11,776 nt of DNA from Ruminococcaceae bacterium UBA6857 (GCA_002451715.1 DKDD01000014.1:10462-22237); one strand, 5' to 3'; shown: positions 1 to 6,264, counted from the stretch's first letter. The notes: generated from the sequence alone by a model not told the origin. Numbers and translations are program-made.

Positions 1-84
1 AATTCCGGAAGCTTCTTTTAAATCGGTTTTATTCATATTTCTGTCAATAAGAAGTTTCCAAAGATTGTTGTAACAAACAGCCAC
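1..84 (-). CDS. Small HTH (Cro/C1-type) transcriptional regulator, N-terminal fragment
   Basis: The reverse strand reads GTG at 84-82 and stays open to the window edge, giving 28 residues beginning MAVCYNNLWKLLIDRNMNKT and continuing DLKEASGI. This is the start of the small (about 70 aa) Cro/C1-type helix-turn-helix regulators common in Firmicutes, in which a short LWKLLID helix is followed by a (M)NKTDL..ASGI helix leading into the recognition helix; that part lies outside the window. The GTG start is supported by a GGAGG (reverse complement of 92-96) seven bases upstream and by a promoter at 130-158. An internal ATG at 36-34 has no such site. Family assignment rests on pattern memory from only 28 residues. 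The target is unknown. The gene is divergent from the DUF2804 gene at 331. Confidence 0.7.
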   Translation of the reverse strand, partial: MAVCYNNLWKLLIDRNMNKTDLKEASGI

Positions 85-129
85 GATAATGCCTCCGCTT
101 AAATCAATAACACAAAAATGGTTTATCCA

Positions 130-158
130 AATATACCACAAATTAGAGCAAAAATCAA
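130..158 (-). promoter_or_regulatory. Sigma-A promoter of the partial HTH gene
   Basis: On the minus strand a -35 TTGATT (153-158) and a -10 TATATT (130-135) are separated by exactly 17 bases. Initiation would fall near 123, giving a leader of about 40 bases before the GTG at 84. Confidence 0.6.
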
Positions 159-199
159 GCTATCTCACTATATCGTTAGATTTCCTCCTTAATTGTGAT

Positions 200-229
200 T
201 GCGGTTATTGGAAATTCTGAAAAACCGCA
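200..229. repeat. Inverted repeat between the divergent promoters
   Basis: TGCGGTT (200-206) and AACCGCA (223-229) form perfect 7-bp arms around a 16-base centre. The repeat lies between the divergent promoters of the HTH gene and the DUF2804 gene. It could be an operator or a weak hairpin: a T-rich stretch follows at 233-241, but no gene lies upstream on the plus strand inside the window. Nothing else is recognised in this intergenic stretch apart from the two promoters. Confidence 0.35.
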
Positions 230-259
230 CGCTTAATTTTTGAAAAAACCTTATTCTTA

Positions 260-288
260 TTGCAATATTACGCCCGGTTTGCTATAAT
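260..288 (+). promoter_or_regulatory. Extended -10 sigma-A promoter for the DUF2804 gene
   Basis: The -10 is a perfect TATAAT (283-288) preceded by TGC, an extended -10. A -35 TTGCAA (260-265) lies 17 bases upstream. A second TATAAT at 296-301 has no matching -35. The ribosome binding site AGGAGG (317-322) sits eight bases before the ATG at 331. A 12-bp dyad, GCGAT-CA-ATCGC (302-313), lies just downstream of the probable transcription start. Confidence 0.75.
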
Positions 289-330
289 TATACAGTATAA
301 TGCGATCAATCGCAAAAGGAGGAAAAACGA

Positions 331-1464
331 ATGGCAACAGAACTCAAACGTACATACCCCACATGGCTCAAGGGAGAAGTTAAGAGCAAACAAAAAGAGT
401 ACACCGAGGAGACACCGCTGCTTTCCGACGACGGAACGCTTCTTGCTCCGGGCTATGCAAAACACATGCTTTTTACCTATGACAACAAAAGGGTTAAGCA
501 CCCCATGCGCTCAAAGGAATGGGACTTTTATCAAATCAGCAACGGCAAATATATGGTTCAGATAAGCTTTGCCAACATCTCGTTCGGCGGCTATGTTTCG
601 GCTGTAATCATGGATATTACCGACCCGGAAAAGAGCAAAAAGCTCGGCGGCGGAACAATCGCAAATTCAACCGCACTTTTTGTTGGCGGAAAGAACAAGT
701 ATACTCTTCCCCCGAAAGGCGACGTTCCCAACAACGTTAAATATACCGTTACCGGAATCGGTAAAGCGGAATTTGAATTTGACACAAGAGAAACCGAAAG
801 AAGTCTTTACTTCAAAGGAAAATCAAAAGGCAAGGACGTTGTCTGTGACTTCACGATGGATATTCCCGAAGGACTTGAAAACATCACAACCGTTCTTCCG
901 TTCAAAGGCTATCCCGACCGCTTTTTCATGACAACAAAGCAGAATTGTATGCCGTGCAGCGGTACTTTCCGTTTCGGCGACCAAGTTTTTGAATTTTCAA
1001 AGGATGATACCTTTGCCTGCCTTGACTGGGGCAGAGTCAACACACCGTATCAGCTTGTTTGGTACTGGGGCAACGGCTCAACCTATCTCACCGATGAAAA
1101 CGGCGAAAAGCACATTTTCGGCTTTGAAATCACTTGGGGAATCGGCGACGAAAGCAACGCGACCGAAACCTGCATTTTCTACGACGGAAAGGCTCATAAG
1201 TTCGGCGCGGTTGACGTTGAAACTTTCCCGAAGCCGGATAAATATCTTGAACCGTGGCACTTTGTTTCCGAAGACGGAAGATTCGATTTCACAATGAAAC
1301 CGATGTTCGATAATCATAACGACACCAATGTTCTCAATATGCTTCGTATGCATTCACACCAGGTTCACGGTCGCTGGAGCGGTACCGCAATTCTTGACGA
1401 CGGAACAAAAATTGTTGTTGACGATATGTACGCTTTCTGCGAGTATGTTGAAAACAAGTGGTGA
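331..1464 (+). CDS. DUF2804 domain protein
   Basis: A 377-aa protein with no signal peptide or membrane segment, so presumably cytosolic. I recognise it as DUF2804 from the conserved C-terminal half: FACLDWGR (228-235), a Trp-rich VWYWGNG (243-249), GIGDESNATE (270-279), FYDGK (283-287), EPWHF (307-311), SEDGRFDF (313-320), HQVHGRWSG (343-351) and a C-terminal FCEYVENKW (369-377). The family is usually about 330-350 aa, so this is full length. Its biochemical function is not established and I assign none. The many aromatic and Gly residues in beta-strand-like alternation suggest a beta-rich fold (inference). The ATG is fixed by an AGGAGG eight bases upstream and a strong extended -10 promoter. 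It is probably transcribed alone, since the next gene has its own promoter; I see no clear terminator after it. Confidence 0.8.
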   Translation: MATELKRTYPTWLKGEVKSKQKEYTEETPLLSDDGTLLAPGYAKHMLFTYDNKRVKHPMRSKEWDFYQISNGKYMVQISFANISFGGYVSAVIMDITDPEKSKKLGGGTIANSTALFVGGKNKYTLPPKGDVPNNVKYTVTGIGKAEFEFDTRETERSLYFKGKSKGKDVVCDFTMDIPEGLENITTVLPFKGYPDRFFMTTKQNCMPCSGTFRFGDQVFEFSKDDTFACLDWGRVNTPYQLVWYWGNGSTYLTDENGEKHIFGFEITWGIGDESNATETCIFYDGKAHKFGAVDVETFPKPDKYLEPWHFVSEDGRFDFTMKPMFDNHNDTNVLNMLRMHSHQVHGRWSGTAILDDGTKIVVDDMYAFCEYVENKW

Positions 1465-1523
1465 TTTCGTCAAAACGCACAATTTTGGCTTTGTAAACTT
1501 GTGAATTTCAACAATATTAAATC

Positions 1524-1552
1524 TTGAAACAGTCATTCAAAAATGATAAAAT
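1524..1552 (+). promoter_or_regulatory. Extended -10 promoter for the 76-aa protein gene
   Basis: A -35 TTGAAA (1524-1529), a 17-base spacer and a -10 TAAAAT (1547-1552) preceded by TGA (extended -10). Initiation is expected near 1559, about 50 bases before the ATG at 1609. Confidence 0.65.
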
Positions 1553-1608
1553 AAGACCGTAAGCAGATGAGATATTCTGCAAAAATCTTATTGAAAGGAA
1601 TGTCTGTT

Positions 1609-1839
1609 ATGAAGAAGATAATCTGCAAAAGAGAATATGATACCGAAACTTCGTCGCTTGTAAAAAAGTATACCGAAGGCGAACTCGGTGACGCAGCCGG
1701 TTTTGAAGAAAGCCTTTATCAAACCGAAAAAGGTCTTTACTTCCTTTATGTAAACGGCGGCAGCGAGTCTCCCTATACCAAGGAAGACATCAAGTCCCTT
1801 TCAAAAGCAAAAGCAGAACAGTGGCTTGAAAAGCACTGA
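1609..1839 (+). CDS. Small uncharacterised protein (76 aa)
   Basis: A 76-aa soluble protein starting MKKIICKREYDTETSSLVKK. I chose the ATG at 1609 because AAAGGA (1594-1599) lies nine bases upstream; the in-frame ATG at 1600 touches that site and the one at 1567 has none. The layout (YDTET near the N-terminus, then GD..GFEESLYQTEKGLYFLY, then GG..SPYT, and a C-terminal LSKAKAEQWLEKH) resembles small uncharacterised Firmicutes proteins with the pattern K.YDT.TA...... LY....G.YFL...GG..S.Y ... A..W, found on chromosomes and mobile elements. No function is known to me. The gene is monocistronic, with its own promoter and a terminator right behind it. No transmembrane segment or metal-binding motif is visible. 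Confidence 0.75.
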   Translation: MKKIICKREYDTETSSLVKKYTEGELGDAAGFEESLYQTEKGLYFLYVNGGSESPYTKEDIKSLSKAKAEQWLEKH

Positions 1840-1864
1840 GTCATATTTTTAAAAGCAAAACAGT

Positions 1865-1900
1865 CGGACTGCCGAAGAAATAACGGTAGTCCGCTTTTTT
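1865..1900 (+). terminator. Intrinsic terminator of the 76-aa gene
   Basis: CGGACTGCCG (1865-1874) pairs with CGGTAGTCCG (1884-1893), 10 bp including one G-U, around a 9-base A-rich loop, followed by CTTTTTT (1894-1900). It separates the upstream gene from the pot operon promoter. Confidence 0.85.
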
Positions 1901-1922
1901 CGACTTATTTTTCAAAAAACTG

Positions 1923-1951
1923 TTGACATTTTCGACTTTTTGCTCTATATT
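1923..1951 (+). promoter_or_regulatory. Consensus promoter of the pot leader and operon
   Basis: A perfect -35 TTGACA (1923-1928), a 17-base spacer and a -10 TATATT (1946-1951). Transcription should start around 1956-1959, leaving a leader of about 245 bases before potA at 2205. Confidence 0.8.
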
Positions 1952-1954
1952 GTT

Positions 1955-2096
1955 AGCGATGACTTTTTGCGGCTTTTTTTGCCGTTGATACGAAGTTCAC
2001 CGTATGTTTTGTAGGTGCGTTTGCATCGCTTAATATACCCGTGGTAACCGACGAGGGAACACGTCCGTCAGGCGGAAGTTCTCACGGCGGTTTTTT
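1955..2096 (+). ncRNA. Structured leader RNA of the pot operon (putative riboswitch or attenuator, class unknown)
   Basis: Between the promoter and the terminator the RNA can fold as follows. A closing stem AGCGATG (1955-1961) pairs with CATCGCT (2024-2030), perfect over 7 bp. Inside it are a hairpin GCGGC/GCCGT (1969-1973 with 1981-1985, seven-U loop) and a hairpin ATACG/CGTAT (1988-1992 with 2001-2005). Downstream, ACcGACG (2047-2053) pairs with CGTCcGT (2062-2068) with one C-C mismatch. The eight-base loop of that stem contains GGGAAC (2055-2060), which can pair with GTTCTC (2078-2083). This forms an H-type pseudoknot with a 1-base first loop and a 9-base third loop, and it would break the terminator at 2048-2096. 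It matches no riboswitch class I can name with confidence. ACGAGG (2051-2056) followed by TCAGG (2068-2072) recalls guanidine-III RNAs, but the expected P1 pairing is absent. The ligand is unknown; a polyamine is a guess from context. Confidence 0.5.
2048..2096 (+). terminator. Intrinsic terminator inside the pot leader
   Basis: The 5' arm 2048-2060 (CCGACGAGGGAAC) pairs with the 3' arm 2078-2090 (GTTCTCACGGCGG) at 11 of 13 positions, with A-G and A-A mismatches. An apical TCCG/CGGA helix (2064-2067 with 2073-2076) caps it, and TTTTTT (2091-2096) then ATTTTT follow. It lies after the promoter and 109 bases before potA, so read-through should control operon expression. Confidence 0.75.
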
Positions 2097-2147
2097 ATTT
2101 TTGTATTCTTCAAAAAAGCGCAAATTTCATGATTATAACTCGAGCGC

Positions 2148-2182
2148 GTATGGCACACAAATTAAATTCAACCGTGCTATGC
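2148..2182 (+). promoter_or_regulatory. Hairpin just upstream of the potA ribosome binding site
   Basis: GTATGGCAC (2148-2156) can pair with GTGCTATGC (2174-2182), nine pairs including two G-U, around an A/U-rich 17-base loop. It ends four bases before the AAAGGGG ribosome binding site (2187-2193). It may keep that site accessible or protect the processed 5' end; this is inference from the drawn fold only. Confidence 0.35.
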
Positions 2183-2204
2183 AGGGAAAGGGGTCTGTAT
2201 CGAA

Positions 2205-3329
2205 ATGGAAGACAATTCAACGATTATCTCACTCAAAGGAATTTCCAAAACATTTGACGACGAGGTTATTTTGGATAATATTGATCTCGACATCAAAGAC
2301 AAGGAGTTCATCACATTCCTCGGGCCGTCGGGCTGCGGAAAAACAACAATGCTTCGAATTATCGCCGGCTTTCTTGAGGCCGACAGCGGAAAAGTTATGT
2401 TTGAAGGTAAGGACATCAACAACCTTCCGCCGCACAAACGTCAGGTCAACACGATCTTTCAGCGATACCAGCTTTTTCCCCATTTGAATGTTTATGAAAA
2501 TGTTGCGTTCGGACTTCGCAACAAACACATGAAAGAAAAGGAAATCAGCAAAAAGGTTGAAGAAATGCTTTCGCTTGTCAACCTTAAAGGCTTTCAGCGA
2601 AGAAACGTTGCCGCCCTTTCCGGCGGACAGCAGCAGCGTGTTGCGATTGCGCGTGCGCTTGCCGTTGAACCGCGCGTTCTTCTTCTTGACGAACCGCTTG
2701 CCGCGCTTGACCTCAAGCTCAGAAAAGACATGCAGGTTGAACTCAAGAACATTCAAAAGCGTCTCGGAATCACGTTTATTTTTGTTACCCACGACCAACA
2801 GGAAGCGCTTTCAATGTCCGACCGCGTTGTTGTTATGAATGAGGGCAGAATCCAGCAAATCGGAACACCGCTTGACATTTATAACGAGCCGAAAAACGCT
2901 TTTGTTGCCGACTTCATCGGTGAAAGTAATATTCTTGACGGCGTAATGCTCGACGACTTTAAAGCAAAGTTTTCCGGCGCAGTGTTCCAGTGCCTTGACA
3001 AAGGCTTTGCCGTCAACGAATCGGTCGATATTGTCATTCGCCCGGAGGACGTTGACGTTGTTCCTGTCAAAGAGGGCGCGATCCTCGGAACAATAGCATC
3101 GAACACTTTCAAAGGTGTTCACTTTGAAATGATTGTAGACATTCAAAACTTCAAGTGGATGATTCAAACAACCGACTATTATCCCGTCGGAACGAAGATC
3201 GGAATCGAAATTGAACCGGACGCAATTCACGTTATGAAGAAAAGTAAATATTCCGGAATGTTCGGCGATTATAGCTCGTTCAGTGACGAACTTGAAAAGC
3301 TTTCCGACCTTACCGAAGAGGAGGATTGA
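2205..3329 (+). CDS. potA: Spermidine/putrescine ABC transporter ATP-binding protein PotA
   Basis: The cytosolic ATPase that drives polyamine import, 374 aa, the family's usual length. Visible motifs: Walker A GPSGCGKTT (40-48), Q-loop FQRYQLFPH (85-93), signature LSGGQQQR (138-145), Walker B VLLLDEP (158-164), D-loop LAALD (165-169) and switch His196 in FVTHD. A C-terminal TOBE-type regulatory domain follows from about residue 235; the IRPEDVDV segment (about 277-284) is typical of PotA/CysA/UgpC-type ATPases. The last ~25 residues are acidic. The Q-loop has RYQ where many family members have SYA, a minor change. The start ATG follows AAAGGGG by 11 bases. It is the first gene of potABCD: potB begins two bases after the stop. 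Expression is likely controlled by the leader terminator at 2048-2096. The polyamine substrate is inferred from the operon and from the PotD similarity. Confidence 0.93.
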   Translation: MEDNSTIISLKGISKTFDDEVILDNIDLDIKDKEFITFLGPSGCGKTTMLRIIAGFLEADSGKVMFEGKDINNLPPHKRQVNTIFQRYQLFPHLNVYENVAFGLRNKHMKEKEISKKVEEMLSLVNLKGFQRRNVAALSGGQQQRVAIARALAVEPRVLLLDEPLAALDLKLRKDMQVELKNIQKRLGITFIFVTHDQQEALSMSDRVVVMNEGRIQQIGTPLDIYNEPKNAFVADFIGESNILDGVMLDDFKAKFSGAVFQCLDKGFAVNESVDIVIRPEDVDVVPVKEGAILGTIASNTFKGVHFEMIVDIQNFKWMIQTTDYYPVGTKIGIEIEPDAIHVMKKSKYSGMFGDYSSFSDELEKLSDLTEEED

Positions 3330-3331
3330 CG

Positions 3332-4159
3332 ATGAACAAAACTTCTCTTACGAAAAAGATCATTGCCGCGCCGTATATGCTTTGGGCGGCAATTTTCATC
3401 GTGGTTCCCTTGATTTTTGTTGTCTATTATTCACTGACGGACGCCGGCGGAAACTTTTCGCTTGAATATATCAAGGACATCGGGCATTACGGCGACATCA
3501 TGCTCAATTCAATTTGGCTCGGCTTTGTTGCAACGATAATCAGCCTTGTCATTGCGTATCCGCTTGCCTACATTATGGCAAGAAGTTCGCTCAACGTTCA
3601 GCGAACGATGATGATGCTTGTCATGCTTCCGATGTGGATGAATCTTCTTATCAGAACCTACTCTTTGATGATTCTTCTTCAGGACACGGGAATCATCAAT
3701 TCCGCGCTTAATGCGCTTCATCTTCCGAGCCTTAAAATGATCAACACCGACGGTGCGGTCATTCTCGGAATGGTGTATAACTATATTCCGTATATGATTT
3801 TGCCGCTTTACTCAATCATGGCAAAGCTTGACCACGGACTTATTGAAGCGGCGGAAGATCTCGGCGCAAACAAGTTTGCCGTACTCAGAAAAGTTGTTCT
3901 TCCTTTGAGCCTTCCCGGAATTGCTTCGGGCTTTACGATGGTTTTCGTTCCGTCGGTTTCAACGTTTTATATTTCAAAAAAGCTTGGCGGCAACACCGTT
4001 TCGCTCATCGGCGATATTATTGAAATGCAGTTCAAATCGTCGAACAACTATAACCTCGGTGCGGCGCTTTCGCTCGTTTTGATGTTCCTTATTGTAATCT
4101 GCATGGCGGTTATGAACCGTTTCACTTCTGATGATGACGACGGAGGTGTTTTGATATGA
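3332..4159 (+). CDS. potB: Spermidine/putrescine ABC transporter permease PotB
   Basis: A 275-aa inner permease subunit with six predicted membrane helices; the first spans about residues 12-34 after a short cytoplasmic KK-rich start. The EAA coupling motif EAAEDLG (172-178), followed by the LRKVVLPLSLPGI segment, is the site that docks to PotA. The stretch LPMWMNLLIRTY (about 99-110) is typical of PotB proteins. The ATG at 3332 has GAGGAGGA (3318-3325) six bases upstream; a TTG at 3326 directly abuts that site and overlaps the potA stop, so I reject it. The stop overlaps the potC ATG by four bases (ATGA), indicating translational coupling. The C-terminus is unusually acidic (DDDD, 267-270). 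Confidence 0.93.
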   Translation: MNKTSLTKKIIAAPYMLWAAIFIVVPLIFVVYYSLTDAGGNFSLEYIKDIGHYGDIMLNSIWLGFVATIISLVIAYPLAYIMARSSLNVQRTMMMLVMLPMWMNLLIRTYSLMILLQDTGIINSALNALHLPSLKMINTDGAVILGMVYNYIPYMILPLYSIMAKLDHGLIEAAEDLGANKFAVLRKVVLPLSLPGIASGFTMVFVPSVSTFYISKKLGGNTVSLIGDIIEMQFKSSNNYNLGAALSLVLMFLIVICMAVMNRFTSDDDDGGVLI

Positions 4160-4992
4160 GAACAAAAATGACTCCGCTTGCAAAAGTTTATGTTGTGCTC
4201 ATCATGCTTTTTCTTTATGCGCCGATTGTTGTTATGATTTTCTTTTCATTCAACTCTTCGGTCAGCACAAGCGTTTTTACCGGTTTTTCAACCCGTTGGT
4301 ACTCCTCGCTTCTTCATGACGAGGGAACGATCAAAGCCGTTGTGAACACATTGATTCTTGCTGTTTCTTCTTCACTCATTGCAACGATAATGGGTACTGC
4401 GGCGGCGGTCGGAATCAACTCAATGAAAAACAAATTTATCAAACGCACAACAATGAGCGTAACAAACATTCCGATGATGAACCCGGAAATCGTTACCGGT
4501 ATTTCGATGATGCTTCTTTTTGTCTTTGTCGGAAAACTTGTCGGAATCACCGACACGCTCGGCTTTTCAACAATGCTCATTGCCCACGTCACGTTCAATT
4601 TGCCCTATGTTATTCTTTCGGTTCTTCCGAAGCTCAGACAAATGGATCCGCGCCTTCCCGAGGCGGCAATGGATCTCGGCTGCACACCGGTTCAGGCGTT
4701 TTTCAAAGTTACGCTTCCGTCAATCATGACGGGTATCACATCCGGTCTTATGATGTCGTTCACGCTTTCGCTTGACGATTTCGTAATCAGTTACTTTACC
4801 CAGGGTCCGTCGTTTGAAACGCTTCCGATTCGCATTTTCTCAATGACAAAAAAACGCGTAACGCCGGATATGTATGCACTTTCAACCATTATTTTTGCAA
4901 CTATTCTTTTGCTTCTTGTTGCGCTGAATCTTTCGCAGGTTCGCGGCGAAAAAAAGCTTAAAAACAAGCTTGACAAGGAGGTGCGTGAATGA
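4156..4992 (+). CDS. potC: Spermidine/putrescine ABC transporter permease PotC
   Basis: The second permease subunit, 278 aa, expected to have six membrane helices; the first spans about 10-31 (ending IVVMIFFSFN). The EAA loop reads EAAMDLG (169-175) followed by FFKVTLPSI. SLDDFVISYFTQGP (205-218) is a hallmark of PotC/PotI permeases. A GGAGG (4142-4146) inside the end of potB lies nine bases before the ATG, and the ATG overlaps the potB stop by four bases. The C-terminal tail is highly charged (KKLKNKLDKEVRE). With PotB it forms the heterodimeric channel that accepts substrate from PotD. Confidence 0.93.
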   Translation: MRTKMTPLAKVYVVLIMLFLYAPIVVMIFFSFNSSVSTSVFTGFSTRWYSSLLHDEGTIKAVVNTLILAVSSSLIATIMGTAAAVGINSMKNKFIKRTTMSVTNIPMMNPEIVTGISMMLLFVFVGKLVGITDTLGFSTMLIAHVTFNLPYVILSVLPKLRQMDPRLPEAAMDLGCTPVQAFFKVTLPSIMTGITSGLMMSFTLSLDDFVISYFTQGPSFETLPIRIFSMTKKRVTPDMYALSTIIFATILLLLVALNLSQVRGEKKLKNKLDKEVRE

Positions 4993-6215
4993 TGAAGAAA
5001 AAGTTCCTTTTTGCGCTTTCATTCGCGCTTCTTGTGTGTGTGCTTTCGCTTTCCGCTTTTGCATATGAGCATGAAGATTACTATGCCGGAACAAAGAAAG
5101 GCGAGGTGCTCAATGTTTTCAACTGGGGCGAATATATCAGCGATACCTATGAAGACGGTATGCTCGACGTCAACAAAGAGTTTGAAAAGCTGACCGGAAT
5201 CAAGGTAAATTACGTCACCTATGAAAGCAACGAAGATATGTATGCGAAAATCAAAAACGGCGGCGCGGGTTATGATATCGTCATTCCGTCGGACTATATG
5301 ATTGAGCGTATGATAAACGAAAATCTTCTTCAAAAGTTTGATGTAAAGAGTCTTCCAAACTATCATTACATTGACGAAAAGTACAAGGGAATGTATTACG
5401 ACGAAAACGACGAATACAGCGTTCCCTATAACGTCGGCATGGTAGGACTCATCTATAACACAAAAATGGTTGACGAAACGCCCGATAGCTGGAAAATTAT
5501 GTGGGACGAAAAGTACGCAGGAAAAATTCTTATGATAGATAATTCCCGCGACGCGTTCGCAATTCCGCAAAAAATCCTCGGCTATTCGTTCAACTCCACC
5601 GATGAAAAAGAGCTTTCCGACGTTGCACAGATGCTCATTGACCAAAAGCCGCTTCTTCAAGGCTACGTTATGGACGAAGTGTATAATAAAATGGAAAGCG
5701 GCGAGGCTGCAATGGTACCGTATTATGTCGGCGACTTTATCACGATGCATGACGTCAATCCCGACCTTGCGTTTGTTTATCCCAAGGAGGGCGTTAACAT
5801 TTTTGTTGACGCAATGTGTATTCCGAAATGCGCGCAGAATGTTTCCGCCGCAATGAAGTATATCAACTTTCTTCTTGACCCGGAAATCGGCATTTGCAAC
5901 GCGTGGTACATCGGTTATGCAAGCCCGAACACCGGCGTTGTGAACAATCCCGACTATGCGGATTACGCCGAAAACGAACTGCTTTATCCAGACGAAGAGC
6001 ATATGCCGAACGTTGAATACTTCCACAATCTTCCGCAGGAAACGCTTGAACGCTTTTCTAACCTTTGGAACGAAATCAAGGTTGCCGGAAGTAATAACAC
6101 TCATATCTATATCGGCTTTTCCGTTGTGGGCGCGTGCTTTGTCGGCTATGTTGTCTACTCGGCCGTAAGGAAGAAAAAACGCGAGTATTGGTACGATTTT
6201 CCAAAAACCGAATAA
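4989..6215 (+). CDS. potD: Polyamine ABC transporter substrate-binding protein PotD, C-terminally anchored
   Basis: The extracellular polyamine-binding protein, 408 aa (E. coli PotD is 348). An N-terminal signal peptide (1-25: KKK, hydrophobic core, SAFA cleavage) lacks a lipobox; the only Cys (C17, context LLVC) is a poor lipobox. After the binding fold comes a C-terminal hydrophobic helix (about 372-392) and a basic RKKKR stop-transfer (394-398), so the protein is probably held in the membrane by its C-terminus. Family marks: LNVFNWGEYI (41-50), PSDYMI (100-105), IDNSRDAF (183-190), NIFVDAMCIPK (270-280) and IGYASPN (308-314). Compared with E. coli PotD, NWGEYI (W46, Y49) and the acidic D274 are kept. 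The Trp equivalent to W255 is Phe272, and the W229 region reads MVPYYVGD, so polyamine preference may differ. AAGGAGGTG (4975-4983) is a near-perfect ribosome binding site; the ATG at 4989 or 4992 could start. Confidence 0.9.
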   Translation: MMKKKFLFALSFALLVCVLSLSAFAYEHEDYYAGTKKGEVLNVFNWGEYISDTYEDGMLDVNKEFEKLTGIKVNYVTYESNEDMYAKIKNGGAGYDIVIPSDYMIERMINENLLQKFDVKSLPNYHYIDEKYKGMYYDENDEYSVPYNVGMVGLIYNTKMVDETPDSWKIMWDEKYAGKILMIDNSRDAFAIPQKILGYSFNSTDEKELSDVAQMLIDQKPLLQGYVMDEVYNKMESGEAAMVPYYVGDFITMHDVNPDLAFVYPKEGVNIFVDAMCIPKCAQNVSAAMKYINFLLDPEIGICNAWYIGYASPNTGVVNNPDYADYAENELLYPDEEHMPNVEYFHNLPQETLERFSNLWNEIKVAGSNNTHIYIGFSVVGACFVGYVVYSAVRKKKREYWYDFPKTE

Positions 6216-6228
6216 GATATAAAAGCAG

Positions 6229-6264
6229 CTGCCGCAAACGGTTTTGTCGTTTGCGGCAGTTTTT
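6229..6264. terminator. Bidirectional terminator between potD and the convergent gene
   Basis: CTGCCGCAAACG (6229-6240) pairs perfectly over 12 bp with CGTTTGCGGCAG (6248-6259) around a 7-base loop. TTTTT follows on the plus strand (6260-6264) and CTTTT on the minus strand (reverse complement of 6221-6225). The minus-strand stop codon (6263-6265) overlaps the U-tract. Confidence 0.92.

Noticed and set aside
183..189. Minus-strand AAGGAGG upstream of the HTH gene, possibly for a small upstream gene
   Set aside because: The only nearby start is a GTG followed almost at once by a stop codon, so no coding sequence follows.
1959..1988. Nine-codon leader peptide (ATG ACT TTT TGC ... TGA) at the start of the pot leader
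   Set aside because: It would begin at or next to the transcription start with no ribosome binding site, and its codons show no amino-acid run suited to attenuation.
2041..2066. T-box leader (GTGGTAACCG followed by CGTCC)
   Set aside because: The T-box core has GTGGTACCGCG without the extra A, there is no stem I or specifier loop, and the downstream genes are not amino-acid genes.
2061..2090. Signal recognition particle RNA (GTCAGG..CGGAAG resembles the SRP hairpin)
   Set aside because: The opposite-strand AGCAG motif and the flanking long stem are missing; the segment is explained by the terminator.
2229..2798. Open frame antisense to potA
   Set aside because: It is a shadow of potA, with low-complexity hydrophobic and basic composition and no promoter or ribosome binding site.
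5028..5040. Lipobox in the PotD signal peptide (LLVC, Cys17)
   Set aside because: Val at the position before Cys and a downstream SAFA cleavage site argue for signal peptidase I.
5019..6104. Long open frame on the minus strand across potD
   Set aside because: It has no ribosome binding site and mirrors the codon usage of potD; the potD frame has clear homology motifs.
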